NCBI RefSeq assembly: GCF_024529955.1
Contig: NZ_AP024857.1
Span: 1 to 64,000, forward strand
Length of the DNA: 64,000 bases
DNA from: Photobacterium toruni
GTDB taxonomy: Bacteria > Pseudomonadota > Gammaproteobacteria > Enterobacterales > Vibrionaceae
Direction of reading: 5' to 3'
Of the stretch, positions 49,647-59,400 are shown piece by piece. Under the pieces are notes generated by a model, which ran no database searches, was not told the DNA's origin, and was given only the letters and a program-made list of their open reading frames with translations. Both the position numbers and the translations under genes were made by a program. How positions within the stretch are numbered: the stretch's first letter is position 1; each line of letters opens with the position of its first letter.

Positions 49647-49953
49647 GTCTCTTAGTAGCAGAATTAATTCAGACAAGCAAAAAGCAGAAGATGCGTTTAT
49701 TTCGGGTAAGCCACTTGAAGATAGCTCTCCAAAAAATAAAGATTTGATGCCGTGGGAAAAAGAATTAGACAAAACTAGCGCGTCTGAAAAAAATGTTAAT
49801 GTATTACTGAATGAACATTATCGTGAATCTGTTAAAAAGCTGCATACGTTATCGTCTAAGTACAATAACGGTAAGCATTTGATGCAATTAGTTTTATGTT
49901 CAGGTATTGATAATTTAATTGCTGAATTAGAACAAAAAAAAGATCAAGATTAA
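49633..49953 (+). CDS. RHH-like centromere-binding partner of ParA
   Basis: 106 residues from the ATG at 49633 (GGAG seven bases upstream), overlapping parA by 14 bases. The N-terminal half is polar and flexible, as in ParG-type arms that touch ParA. The C-terminal half VNVLLNEHYRESVKKLHTLS then GKHLMQLVLCSGIDNLI fits a ribbon-helix-helix: strand, helix, turn, helix. It would dimerise on the 11-bp repeats. Family assignment rests on this pattern and context. Confidence 0.7.
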   Translation: MQQPKSLSSRINSDKQKAEDAFISGKPLEDSSPKNKDLMPWEKELDKTSASEKNVNVLLNEHYRESVKKLHTLSSKYNNGKHLMQLVLCSGIDNLIAELEQKKDQD

Positions 49954-50000
49954 CCAGTTAGAAAGACATAAGTTATTCCATGAGTCTTTAGTCGATTTAG

Positions 50001-50028
50001 AAAAAGGAGCCATTTACGGCTCCTTTTA
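50001..50028. terminator. Bidirectional terminator between par and head genes
   Basis: AAAAGGAGCC pairs perfectly with GGCTCCTTTT around ATTTAC, with A and T runs on both sides. Shared by the convergent par and protease transcripts. Confidence 0.85.
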
Positions 50029-50055
50029 TGTATGACATAAAACCATAATTATACA

Positions 50056-50072
50056 ATAGGAACAATGTGCCT
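50056..50072. promoter_or_regulatory. 17-bp operator-like palindrome, copy 3
   Basis: TAGGAACAATGTGCCTA, the exact reverse complement of the copy at 29399-29415. Located 43 bp after the end of the prohead protease gene. Confidence 0.6.
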
Positions 50073-50114
50073 ATTTTGTTGTTAAAAAGTGGCTATCTCC
50101 AGCATTAATGCTTA

Positions 50115-51125
50115 TTAGTCGTACATACCACGATCTAGTGCTGACTCTACATCACCATATCCAAATTCTTTTTCAATATTTCGTTTAGCATATAGCGGCT
50201 TATGCGTTCCTATTGGCAGTTGGCTAGTATCAATACTTGCGGCATCCAATAGTAAATTTCGTACAATTTCAGCGTGATCTGGCGAATTCATATTGATTAG
50301 CGCATCGAGTACCTTGTCATTAATATTTAATAGACTGGTATTTTGAAGCTGCTTAAATAAATCATTCCGAGTTGCTAAGGTGTTTTTTAGAATATCTGTT
50401 TCATTTGTTGCACTATCTAGTAAGAGTTGTAGTTCTGATTGCTTTTCATGTTGATCTGCAATTACTTGTTGAGATGCAAATAATTGTTCACGATATTGAG
50501 CTGCTTCAAATACAGCTGATGCAGTAAATGTATCTAGCACCATTTCTCGCTGTTCAGTATTGACGCCAGCCGCAGTTAAATTATCAAGAATGGCTTCTCG
50601 ATCATATGTGTCATTATCAGCCGAATCTAAGACATACCCACGGTTGCTAGAAAACAGAGGATTATGGACGTAATCAAAGCCAAGTAGGTCAGATATAATT
50701 GTATTCTCGCCAACCTTCCCGCCACCAGCCGCCCAGGAAAACCCTCCAATTTTTGAGTTATGTAGTCCTAGTAGCTTTTGGCCTTCATTGTTATTAAGAA
50801 CTTCTTGAGTGTGGGTAAGATTACCATCATCATCAATAGACATGTCTATCGTTACATTTGATGGAATAGCATCTACCACCATCATTTGTCCATTGGCCAT
50901 TTTAACTGATACTTTTTCACCTAACGTTAACTTGCCCGCCATCTCACGCAAACCGTGGCCAACATAGCCAACCATCTCACGTAACCGGAGGCGTTCCTGC
51001 ACCAATGGTGAATTAATGACTTGTTTTACATTGGCTAGGATATACCCACGTTGTTGGCCAGTGTACTCTCGACCAGTATCGAAAATATTAAATTTTAGTT
51101 CGATTTTTTGTAGGCCATTACTCAT
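50115..51125 (-). CDS. Prohead protease, probably fused to scaffold
   Basis: 336 residues. The N-terminal about 190 look like a head-maturation serine protease: GYVGHGLREMAG (catalytic His candidate), then a strand with THTQEVLNNNEGQKLL, and KIGGFSWAAGGG (Ser candidate, 'GxSWA'). The rest is helical and coiled (AAQYREQLFASQQVIADQHE), like an internal scaffold that the protease digests during maturation. Lies just downstream of the portal gene, overlapping its end by eight bases. The usual order supports the call. Confidence 0.65.
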   Translation of the reverse strand: MSNGLQKIELKFNIFDTGREYTGQQRGYILANVKQVINSPLVQERLRLREMVGYVGHGLREMAGKLTLGEKVSVKMANGQMMVVDAIPSNVTIDMSIDDDGNLTHTQEVLNNNEGQKLLGLHNSKIGGFSWAAGGGKVGENTIISDLLGFDYVHNPLFSSNRGYVLDSADNDTYDREAILDNLTAAGVNTEQREMVLDTFTASAVFEAAQYREQLFASQQVIADQHEKQSELQLLLDSATNETDILKNTLATRNDLFKQLQNTSLLNINDKVLDALINMNSPDHAEIVRNLLLDAASIDTSQLPIGTHKPLYAKRNIEKEFGYGDVESALDRGMYD

Positions 51126-52770
51126 CTTGAGTCTCCATTAAATCGGCAATACAGCCGTAAATTAGTGATTTAAGTTCATTTCTATTAGATGCATCAGATA
51201 CAGAATCAAGAACCTTATTAATTTCGTCTTTATTTCCACTATCAATAGCGGTTATTAGGCCCTTAAATGTATCTTCATTAACACGCAATACGTCAGTAAA
51301 TAACCAGTTCGCCGTTTTATTGAAATCAAATTTGTTCATGTCTGGGTCTAACATTTGCATCATCGTTAAGACTGTTGTTGCAAAATTAGCACGACTGTCA
51401 CGAGCAGTTGCTTCTTCACGCTCCAATACGTTATTAAGACTGTTAAATTCTAATCGCCATGGCTTATCTGTCTCTGTGTATATCTTTCCCCACTTCATTA
51501 GAACATGAAGCTCACAGAGCCGCTCTGAGCCGATTTTTATAGCGCGTCTAATCTGATTTGCTTTGATTGCTGCAATCATGGATTGCGTCCACCAACCGCC
51601 TTCACCTAATCCCCCGCTCATATCATCAGTGAATCCCAGGAGTGATTTATCTGCGCCTAAAGCTGAACAAAGTCTGTTTATATGAAAGTTAACGTCTTCA
51701 ATTGCACTGATATTCACTTCCGATTGTTCTGTTTGTATATTGAGTGAACCTGAACCGTCAGCTGGAACGGGTAAGACGTGGTTATCAATAGTTGAAATAT
51801 GACCTCGCAGCGCAGAACGACGAGACGAAAGATGCAATTTTCTTTTTAGTTGCGTCATTATCGTGTTGTAGTATTTAGCTGCTAGTGCGGGATTTTTATT
51901 ACCTGTTTGTATTGTGATAAAACGGTCACGTTTAGCTGCATTTTGGCGTGATTGATTTAATGACAGAGTTGATTCATTCAAATCTGTCCATGGGTCAAAC
52001 GCTGTGCGAATTAATGATGAACCATAATCCTGAGACTCGATGGGTTCTTCATTCATGAAATCATCATCATCAATATCAAACGCTAATGGATTAATTCGCA
52101 GTGGTTCAACATAGTTATTACCATCACCCCATTTCGGTATTTTAAACGCAACATATCGCCATGGAACCATGAGTTTAATGATTCCCTCACGCTCCAAAAC
52201 GCGTTGATATTTTGATGTAAATCCACAAGGAAGGCCTGCACGCTCATACTGTGTCACGTAAGCAGGATGGGTGTAATGGTCATAGCGGATATGAACAATT
52301 CCTTTACCTTGATCCATGTATGGCCGTACATAGTTAATGCCATATTTAGCAGTTTGATAGGCAATAGATTCGATGTTTTCATTTAACCATTTGCCAATCG
52401 TATTACGTAGATCGGAAACGATTTTATCGTCAGCATTTTTTGTTGATTGGATAAACAGGATTTCACTTGTATCTGTTTTTGCTGATAGTGCATTTGCAAC
52501 ATGCATTTTTAATGCACTATCTATTGTTGGGTCATTTGCCATGCGGTCAAAAACCACATATCCCTCTGTACGATTACAGGGGAATGGAGTAATTAATGTA
52601 TTAGTTTCTATTCCTGACTTATCGTCGTCATCATCAAGTAAATGGTGTATACCGCTAGGATCGTAATAACTGCTATTTGCAGGTAATTCATTAACGGCCT
52701 CTTGATCGCTTGACTTTAGACCAAGATATAAGCGAGATAGCAGGCTTTGTTTTTTTGTGGTCGCCGTCAC
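51118..52770 (-). CDS. Portal protein
   Basis: 550 residues from a GTG with GAGG six bases upstream. Features of T4/P1-type portals: an N-terminal clip/stem region, VFDRMANDPTIDSALKMHVA (helix that starts the wing), YGSSLIRTAFDPWTDL, DNHVLPVPADGSG, and SALGADKSLLGFTDDMSGGLGE, the last like the 'xxLGxPxxxLGxxx' element. Forms the 12-fold ring through which DNA enters and leaves. Together with the downstream protease and the terminase at 29 kb it makes up the head machinery. Confidence 0.75.
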   Translation of the reverse strand: MTATTKKQSLLSRLYLGLKSSDQEAVNELPANSSYYDPSGIHHLLDDDDDKSGIETNTLITPFPCNRTEGYVVFDRMANDPTIDSALKMHVANALSAKTDTSEILFIQSTKNADDKIVSDLRNTIGKWLNENIESIAYQTAKYGINYVRPYMDQGKGIVHIRYDHYTHPAYVTQYERAGLPCGFTSKYQRVLEREGIIKLMVPWRYVAFKIPKWGDGNNYVEPLRINPLAFDIDDDDFMNEEPIESQDYGSSLIRTAFDPWTDLNESTLSLNQSRQNAAKRDRFITIQTGNKNPALAAKYYNTIMTQLKRKLHLSSRRSALRGHISTIDNHVLPVPADGSGSLNIQTEQSEVNISAIEDVNFHINRLCSALGADKSLLGFTDDMSGGLGEGGWWTQSMIAAIKANQIRRAIKIGSERLCELHVLMKWGKIYTETDKPWRLEFNSLNNVLEREEATARDSRANFATTVLTMMQMLDPDMNKFDFNKTANWLFTDVLRVNEDTFKGLITAIDSGNKDEINKVLDSVSDASNRNELKSLIYGCIADLMETQDE

Positions 52771-52862
52771 TTGATGCCTCTTTACACGTTATTTAATTAG
52801 TAAAGGGTAACGGGCAAGGATATTCAGCGCAGCAACATAGATTTATTTGCGGAGGAAGGATG

Positions 52863-52906
52863 GGTATTAATAGGATACCAAATAGATATCCTATTAATAT
52901 TTAGTT
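52863..52906. repeat. Phased 11-bp repeat array F (4 units)
   Basis: GGTATTAATAG, GATACCAAATA, GATATCCTATT, AATATTTAGTT; the centre is also an inverted repeat (GGATACC / GATATCC region). Just after the stop side of the gene at 52901 and before the portal gene. Confidence 0.65.
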
Positions 52907-53317
52907 AAAACTTTTAGCTACAGCAAGTTGTTCTAGTTCGTCATCAATCATGATGTAACTATCAAACGTATCATCATTCATTTCTATAACGTGTAAGTCG
53001 TCATATTTCGCACCCATTTCTAAACGCTCGTCATGATAAGCGAAAGCTGCCAGAAGTAGGTATACTGAGTTTTCATAGTGTATTTTTTCAAGCCATTCTG
53101 CATCAATATATTCAAATTCCAGTAACCCATTTTCAATGAGTAGCTGTTTTACACCCCACCAATAAAAACCATATGCTCGATACCATAAAGGATCTTTATT
53201 TATCATTTTACTAATAGCATTGAGGAATGTGTTTTGCCATTGTTCTTCAGATTGCCCATCCATTGCTTCTTGATATAAAGGTACTAAGTCTTTTGGTGTT
53301 GGTATTTTAATGGTCAT
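52901..53317 (-). CDS. Unidentified protein between arrays, upstream of the portal gene
   Basis: 138 residues, acidic and helical with many Trp/Tyr (KDPLWYRAYGFYWWGVKQLL). No family recognised. It is isolated by repeat arrays on both sides (52863-52906, 53356-53421), so it may be controlled separately from the Dar-like and head genes. Confidence 0.55.
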   Translation of the reverse strand: MTIKIPTPKDLVPLYQEAMDGQSEEQWQNTFLNAISKMINKDPLWYRAYGFYWWGVKQLLIENGLLEFEYIDAEWLEKIHYENSVYLLLAAFAYHDERLEMGAKYDDLHVIEMNDDTFDSYIMIDDELEQLAVAKSFN

Positions 53318-53355
53318 AATTATAAGCTCTCAATATGGATACCCATATCATAACG

Positions 53356-53421
53356 GGTATCCTTTAAGTATTAAACAAATATCTATCGAATATCTATCGA
53401 ATATCTAATTAATGTTAATCA
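53356..53421. repeat. Phased 11-bp repeat array G (6 units)
   Basis: GGTATCCTTTA, AGTATTAAACA, AATATCTATCG twice, AATATCTAATT, AATGTTAATCA without gaps. The last unit overlaps the stop of the giant DarB-like gene. Confidence 0.75.
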
Positions 53422-56400
53422 ATGATTTCAAATATGGCCTTAATATCAACTTCTGACGGAAAGTACCACCAGCTACCTGCGTAGTCACCATCTCCAACCA
53501 TGTATTTTGCGCCATATCGAACCTTTAAAATATCTTTAGCATTGAATAACTTACCATTCTTACCATTTTTATCTTGTAAGAATAAATACTTCATAGCGGG
53601 CAGTGGTGTACTGCGACGAGGGATGTTTACCTCTTTGAGATTATATTTAGCTGTAATGCCAATATTTAAAAAAGCAGTTTCAATTTGAGAACTGAGTTCT
53701 TTGTAATTTGGATTTTTCTTGATCTCGTTAAGTTCAGCTAGAGCCTGATCTCGTTCAACTTGCATAGCCTCTTCTGCTAGTTGATTTATGATTCCATCTG
53801 AGTAGTTATTTGCCCAATCTTCTATCTCATTTTTGTTATCTCCCATGGTACGAATTGAATTATAAACCTCTCGATTGAATTGAATGCGAATTGAACCACG
53901 GAAAGCTGATTTACGAGCCAATGCGAGTGGTCCACCAATAATTCTTGCTGCATCATTGAGACTCGGCTGTAATTCTGTCCACATTTGAGCGCATTTCGTT
54001 AATACATCGCCTTGACTAGCTTTGTCGCCATATTCAGAGAGTGCATCACGCCATTGATTACCAAAAAATACCGTCATAACATTGCGCCAATCATAGGAAT
54101 CATCATTACGACGAGTTAACATTAGGTACGCTGTTGCAACTTCCTTCTTCAACACTGCATCATTAAGATCCGGATATACAAGGTTAACGCGATCCTCTCC
54201 TCTTGGTGCGGAAGCTTTTAGACCTTCATCAGTACGCCATAGTGCCGTTGAATATCCTAGCTGCAAGGTGTCACGATATTTAATAAATTGTTCTTTAGTT
54301 ATTTTTTTTAGATCAGCGTAGTTATAATTTATGCTGAGTAACTTACGCTCTGTTATTTCTTCAGGACTATATGTTACTTTTTTCATATTTTCCGGCATAT
54401 CTTCCATGGCACCTTCAAATATTGACTGTTCGCTATTACCGCTAACTAAAGAGCCCCACCATCGGTAAGAAATATTACCCGCTACAACCGAATAACTAAC
54501 AATACGAGCTTTCGCATTTACTGACAGAATTTCAATGATGGTCCGATTGGTATTTTCAAAGCAATCTCCGGCAACAATCACTGAACCATTACGAGCTACA
54601 ATTGCCGTGTCAGGATTATCTAGAACAGCTGAATTAAATGGTAATTCACCTGATTTATCTTTTTGACGTAAGAATGTCATACGCTGTGTTAAACGAGATT
54701 CTAGTTTTTGTTTAGTATCATCCCATTTAGCTGTGTGCTCTTGTAATGCTTTGTTGGCACGCGCTAATACTTGTGCGTGCTTACTTGTGTCATTACCTGC
54801 AACTTTTGATTTGTTTAATGCAACTTCTGCGTTAGTTTTTCGCTCAAACAGCTTATTGTAGTCATCGACTTTGTCAGCTTCCCATGAGTCCAGTTGTTGA
54901 CGATTACTGATTACTTGGGATAAATCAACAGAGCATTTCAGGTCTGACTTGCGTTTTTGTTCAGCTTGACGTGTAGCTAGTTTTTCCATACGTTTAGCTT
55001 TAGCTGCGGCAGGATCTGATTCAAACATATCTAAGTAATCATCATTATCAACAGCATTACCATTTATGGCTTCAGCTTCACTACCCGTAAAGAGATCACG
55101 CATCCAGCTTGATTTCTTATTGAGTAAATCAAGGCGATAACCATCAAATGAGCCTTTCCCAAGATAATAGAAAATATTGACACGCTTTGCGGTGTTACCT
55201 TGACGAACGCCACGACCATTACGTTGTTGGATACTAGCTGGTGTCCACGGTAATGTAAGATGGTGAATAGCGCTGGTGCCTTTTTGCAGGTTTACACCAA
55301 CTTCAGCTTTCTTATTACAAATAACTATTTTAAGGCTACCTGCATTATAAGAATCAGCAATACGTTGTAATTTAGCTCCTGCGGCATCTGTACCATTGAT
55401 AATGCCGACCTCGCTTGCATCAATACCCAGTTGATTAACGATGATTCGTTTTAACTTGTGGTGCTGTGTTTTTTCTTCTGTGAAGATGATTTGTTTACCA
55501 TTAATGTCGTATTCTGATTGTAAATTAGCGATCAGTTTGGCGTATTTTGGGGTTAATGGGTGGCTTACGTCTGCATGATCGATACCGATATCCACTAAGC
55601 GATCAATAACGGCTTGTTCAAAGACGTCAGGAACAACCAATACTTGCGTATCACCTTCTTTATTAAGTGAATAATCAAGCTCAATATCTACTTTGACCTT
55701 GATTTCCTGTCCTTCTTCATTCTGCTCAAAACGGTCTGTTGTGATCGTTTGAGGCAATGATTCGATCAGTTTTGTTAACTGATCAGCTTTTTCAGTCGGG
55801 AAAGTAAAGGTCATGGTCTGGTTGTACAGATCCATATCTGTTGTGACCTTATCCATATCACGCATAACCGCAAAGAGTGCTCGTGCATTCTTATTACGTG
55901 CAAAAGCTGGTTTGCTGGATTCTTTTGCTTCTTCACGCAATGTTTCGTAAGCGTCATGCTGCTCAGCATTCATCTCTACGGACTCATGGCTTTCTGGTGC
56001 ATCAGGCAGCTTCAGGTTAACGTCATCGGCGTTTTTCATGTTGGTGTAGCGGTGGAACAAGTTTCGCAGACCATCAAGGTTTTGGAAGCCCACCAGCCCG
56101 TCTTTTTGAACAATCTCACCCTTAACGGTCATCTTGTCTACGGTGGCAATCTTGCCAAAGACGCGGATAAAGTCATCGACGGTGTAAATCCCGAATTTTT
56201 CAAACTCTTCCACTGGCAATACTAGCGACAGCATATTGAAAATTTCCATCGGGCTATTGGTGACAGGGGTTGCAGATAGCAGTACCGAACCGCGACCTTC
56301 ATTTTGATCTCGCAGATATGCCATTTTCATTGCCATGTCGATAGCCCGCTGTGATTCAGCCGGAGTTGGCAAGTACGCAATATCACCTGTATTGTCACCT

Positions 56401-59400
56401 GCTTTAAAGCTGTTTTTAAATGAGTGCGCTTCATCGACGATCACGGACTTAAAGCCCATGTCTTCGTAATATGGAAATTCCCCTTTCTTGTGGCCCCCGT
56501 CCTCAAGGAAGCGTTGCTGCAGTGAGGTCTTACGTACTGCATCTTTGTAGCTCAGTTTGTCTTTTCCCTTACCAAGATTAACGTCATCACCCAACACTTG
56601 TTTAGCCGCAAGCTGATCTGACATGAGTGATTTTTCAGTCCACTTATCGGCGTATTTTTGCTTGCTAGCAGGACGCATCTGAATTTCTTTGAATTTTTCA
56701 AAGGTCATGACAATAAGTGACTTACTTGTTTGTGGGATCTGATGCATCTTTTCATATATTTCTTGCGCAGATTCTTTAATTAGCACGTCTTGGTATTCAA
56801 TTTCTTGCGTGTGCTTATTCTTTTTCGGTTCTCCATTCTCATCCTTGACCACTTCTCGCGTAATAACGCCGTCCTTGTCTAGTTTTGGCTTAAAGCCCAC
56901 AAACAAAGCATGATCAAGGTTGCCGTGGAACATCTTTGCTTCGTGATACCAGTTAGCCAGTACAGAGTTAGGTACAACAATAAGACTCTTGGTCGCTCGG
57001 CCCATCTGTTTGTTATATGCCGCGAGTGCCAATGCACTAAAGGTCTTACCTAAACCGACATCAAAGCCAAGGATGCCCGTCCCTTCTTCCGATAAGCGGC
57101 GTACTGCTGCACATTGGTAGCCGTGTGGTTTAACCAGCTTTGATACACCTTCTAGTCCTAAATCACTGGTTGAGTGCTCTAGAGGGATGTAGCTATTGAA
57201 TTTCTGATTGTAGATTTCAGACAGATCATCAGCATCTTGGTGTTGTTGCATCCAGACACGGAACTCATTATCTAGGTTCGTAACTTTTTCACGGTATTCT
57301 TCCAGGTATTCTTGTTTAGAGCTGGTGACGTTTTTTCCGTTCAGCCAGCGATTAAGTTGCTTGTAGTAACCGGATGAGTCTTCATAGCCTGAGAATTCAC
57401 CGAACGGACTTGATGTGTCGCGTACTGTCTCGGTGTCAACATAGCTCTCACCCGTATCTTCATCTTTTTTAACTACGGTTTGTGATACCTGATAATCAAG
57501 TTGATTAAATCCCTTTTCTTTCATGAATTCGAGAACGTACTTGCGATCAATCCACTTATGGCGCATTGAGAAAGCAATGTCTTCTGTGGCGGTTTTCGTG
57601 CGGCGAGATTCGATTTCTTGCAGCTGTTGTTGATATTTAGCTTTAAGCTTCGAGTCGTTTTCTAGGGCAATGGCGGCACTGAGCGACACAACTTTCTGGT
57701 AAACATCACCAGAACAATAACGGCTCATCGGCATAATGTTACCGTCAGCGTCAATGGCCAGTGTTTTATCATCAGCAAGATCGGACAAAGTGATCGGCGT
57801 CTTGCCTTTATAGAGTCGTTGAACATCGTCAAGCGAGATGTCAGTCAGTCCTTCCCGGATATACAGGTGCTCAACAATGGCGCTTGGGTTTGTATCATCA
57901 AACGCTAGTCCTTTAGTGCTGCTTTCTCCCGTTAGTAGTGCGGAGTATTCACCGCTTTCGTCCATTGCTGTTGAGAACACACCGAAGTACCGTGAACGGT
58001 CTCCTGCCAGTAATAGCCCTTTGTTTTGCTTAGGGTGCCCATAATGATTTACCTCATCAGCAACCAGCTCTTGCAGTCGCATTTGATCAGATATATCCCA
58101 ATCGCCTTGGTTAACGGAATTTTGGAATTTAGCGAGGTCGGCACCGATCAACGACCCACGGTAGATTTGTTCGCGGTATTTGTCGTCGGGCTGACTCATT
58201 GCGAATTCAATAGCATCACGTTGAGATTGTGAAAATAAAAACTTCCATGCTTTCATTGCAGCAAATGCTTGATGTACAGATAGCTTTAATGCGCCCTGAT
58301 TACTATTTAGTAAGCCTTTTAGCTCTTCAAGGGTACTTACTCCGTATTTTTTCTTATCAATGGCAGTGATCGCTTCAGGAGAAGTATCAACCGATTCCCA
58401 ATTACCGTTTTTAAGCTCAAACATTTGCTCATCAATAACACGACGATCACCTTCTGCGTAATTGGTAATAACTGGCTCCGCGATATCTAAGGCATCCCAA
58501 TCAATACGGGAAGTGAATTTACTTGCCAGTTTACGCTTAAGGGCTTCATCGGTTAGGGAACCATCACGGATAACTTTGTCGTCATCACGAATTTTTGAGG
58601 CATCTTTAGGCACGAACTTACCTTGAATGAATGCCTTACCTTCTTCGTTCCACCAGCGACCTTCAATGAAAGTGTCCCAAATCACGTTCATATCACGCAA
58701 TTGCTTCGATTTTAGGTTCTGGATTTTCTCGGCGGCATCGGTACTGTGCTTACGCAAAACGATAATGTCAGTCACTACACTGGTGCCCTGCTTACCAAAG
58801 GTTTTACTTGGTAGCTTGTGAGCGCCCATAAATTCCGCTTTCTTGCTGATCTTGTTGCGCCACTTTTGCCAGGTCTTACCCTTTTCACGGCAGATATTGA
58901 CGGGAACGACCAGGACCAATAAACCATTAGGTTTTACTTTGTCGATTAGGCGATTGATAAAGTAACGCTCAATGAGCTTTTCATTTTTGTGGTCAGGGTC
59001 ATCGTGCGCACTGGCACCACGGGCTGAGCCAAACGGAACATTGCCAATCACTGAGTCATAGTGATTGTCAGGAGCTTCGACCGCCAGCTTTTCAAAGCTT
59101 TGATTTAAGATAGTATCTTCAGGGTGAAGTATTTTGTTTACACCCGAACTGGTTGGGTCGATTTCCGTACCGGTGATCTTAACACCTTGGGTTTTCGTGG
59201 CACTAAATACACCAGCTCCCGTTGACGGTTCTAAAACATTGCCGTTTTTAAAGCCATTAGCTTTAAGCAAATCCCAACAACCTTCAGCAATGTACGTTGG
59301 AGTAAAATATTCAAACTGATTGTTTTCTGTTAAGCCACCACGTCCTGAGTATTGAACGATAATATTACGTTCTTCGTCAGTTAAACTGCTGGTGTCCCAA

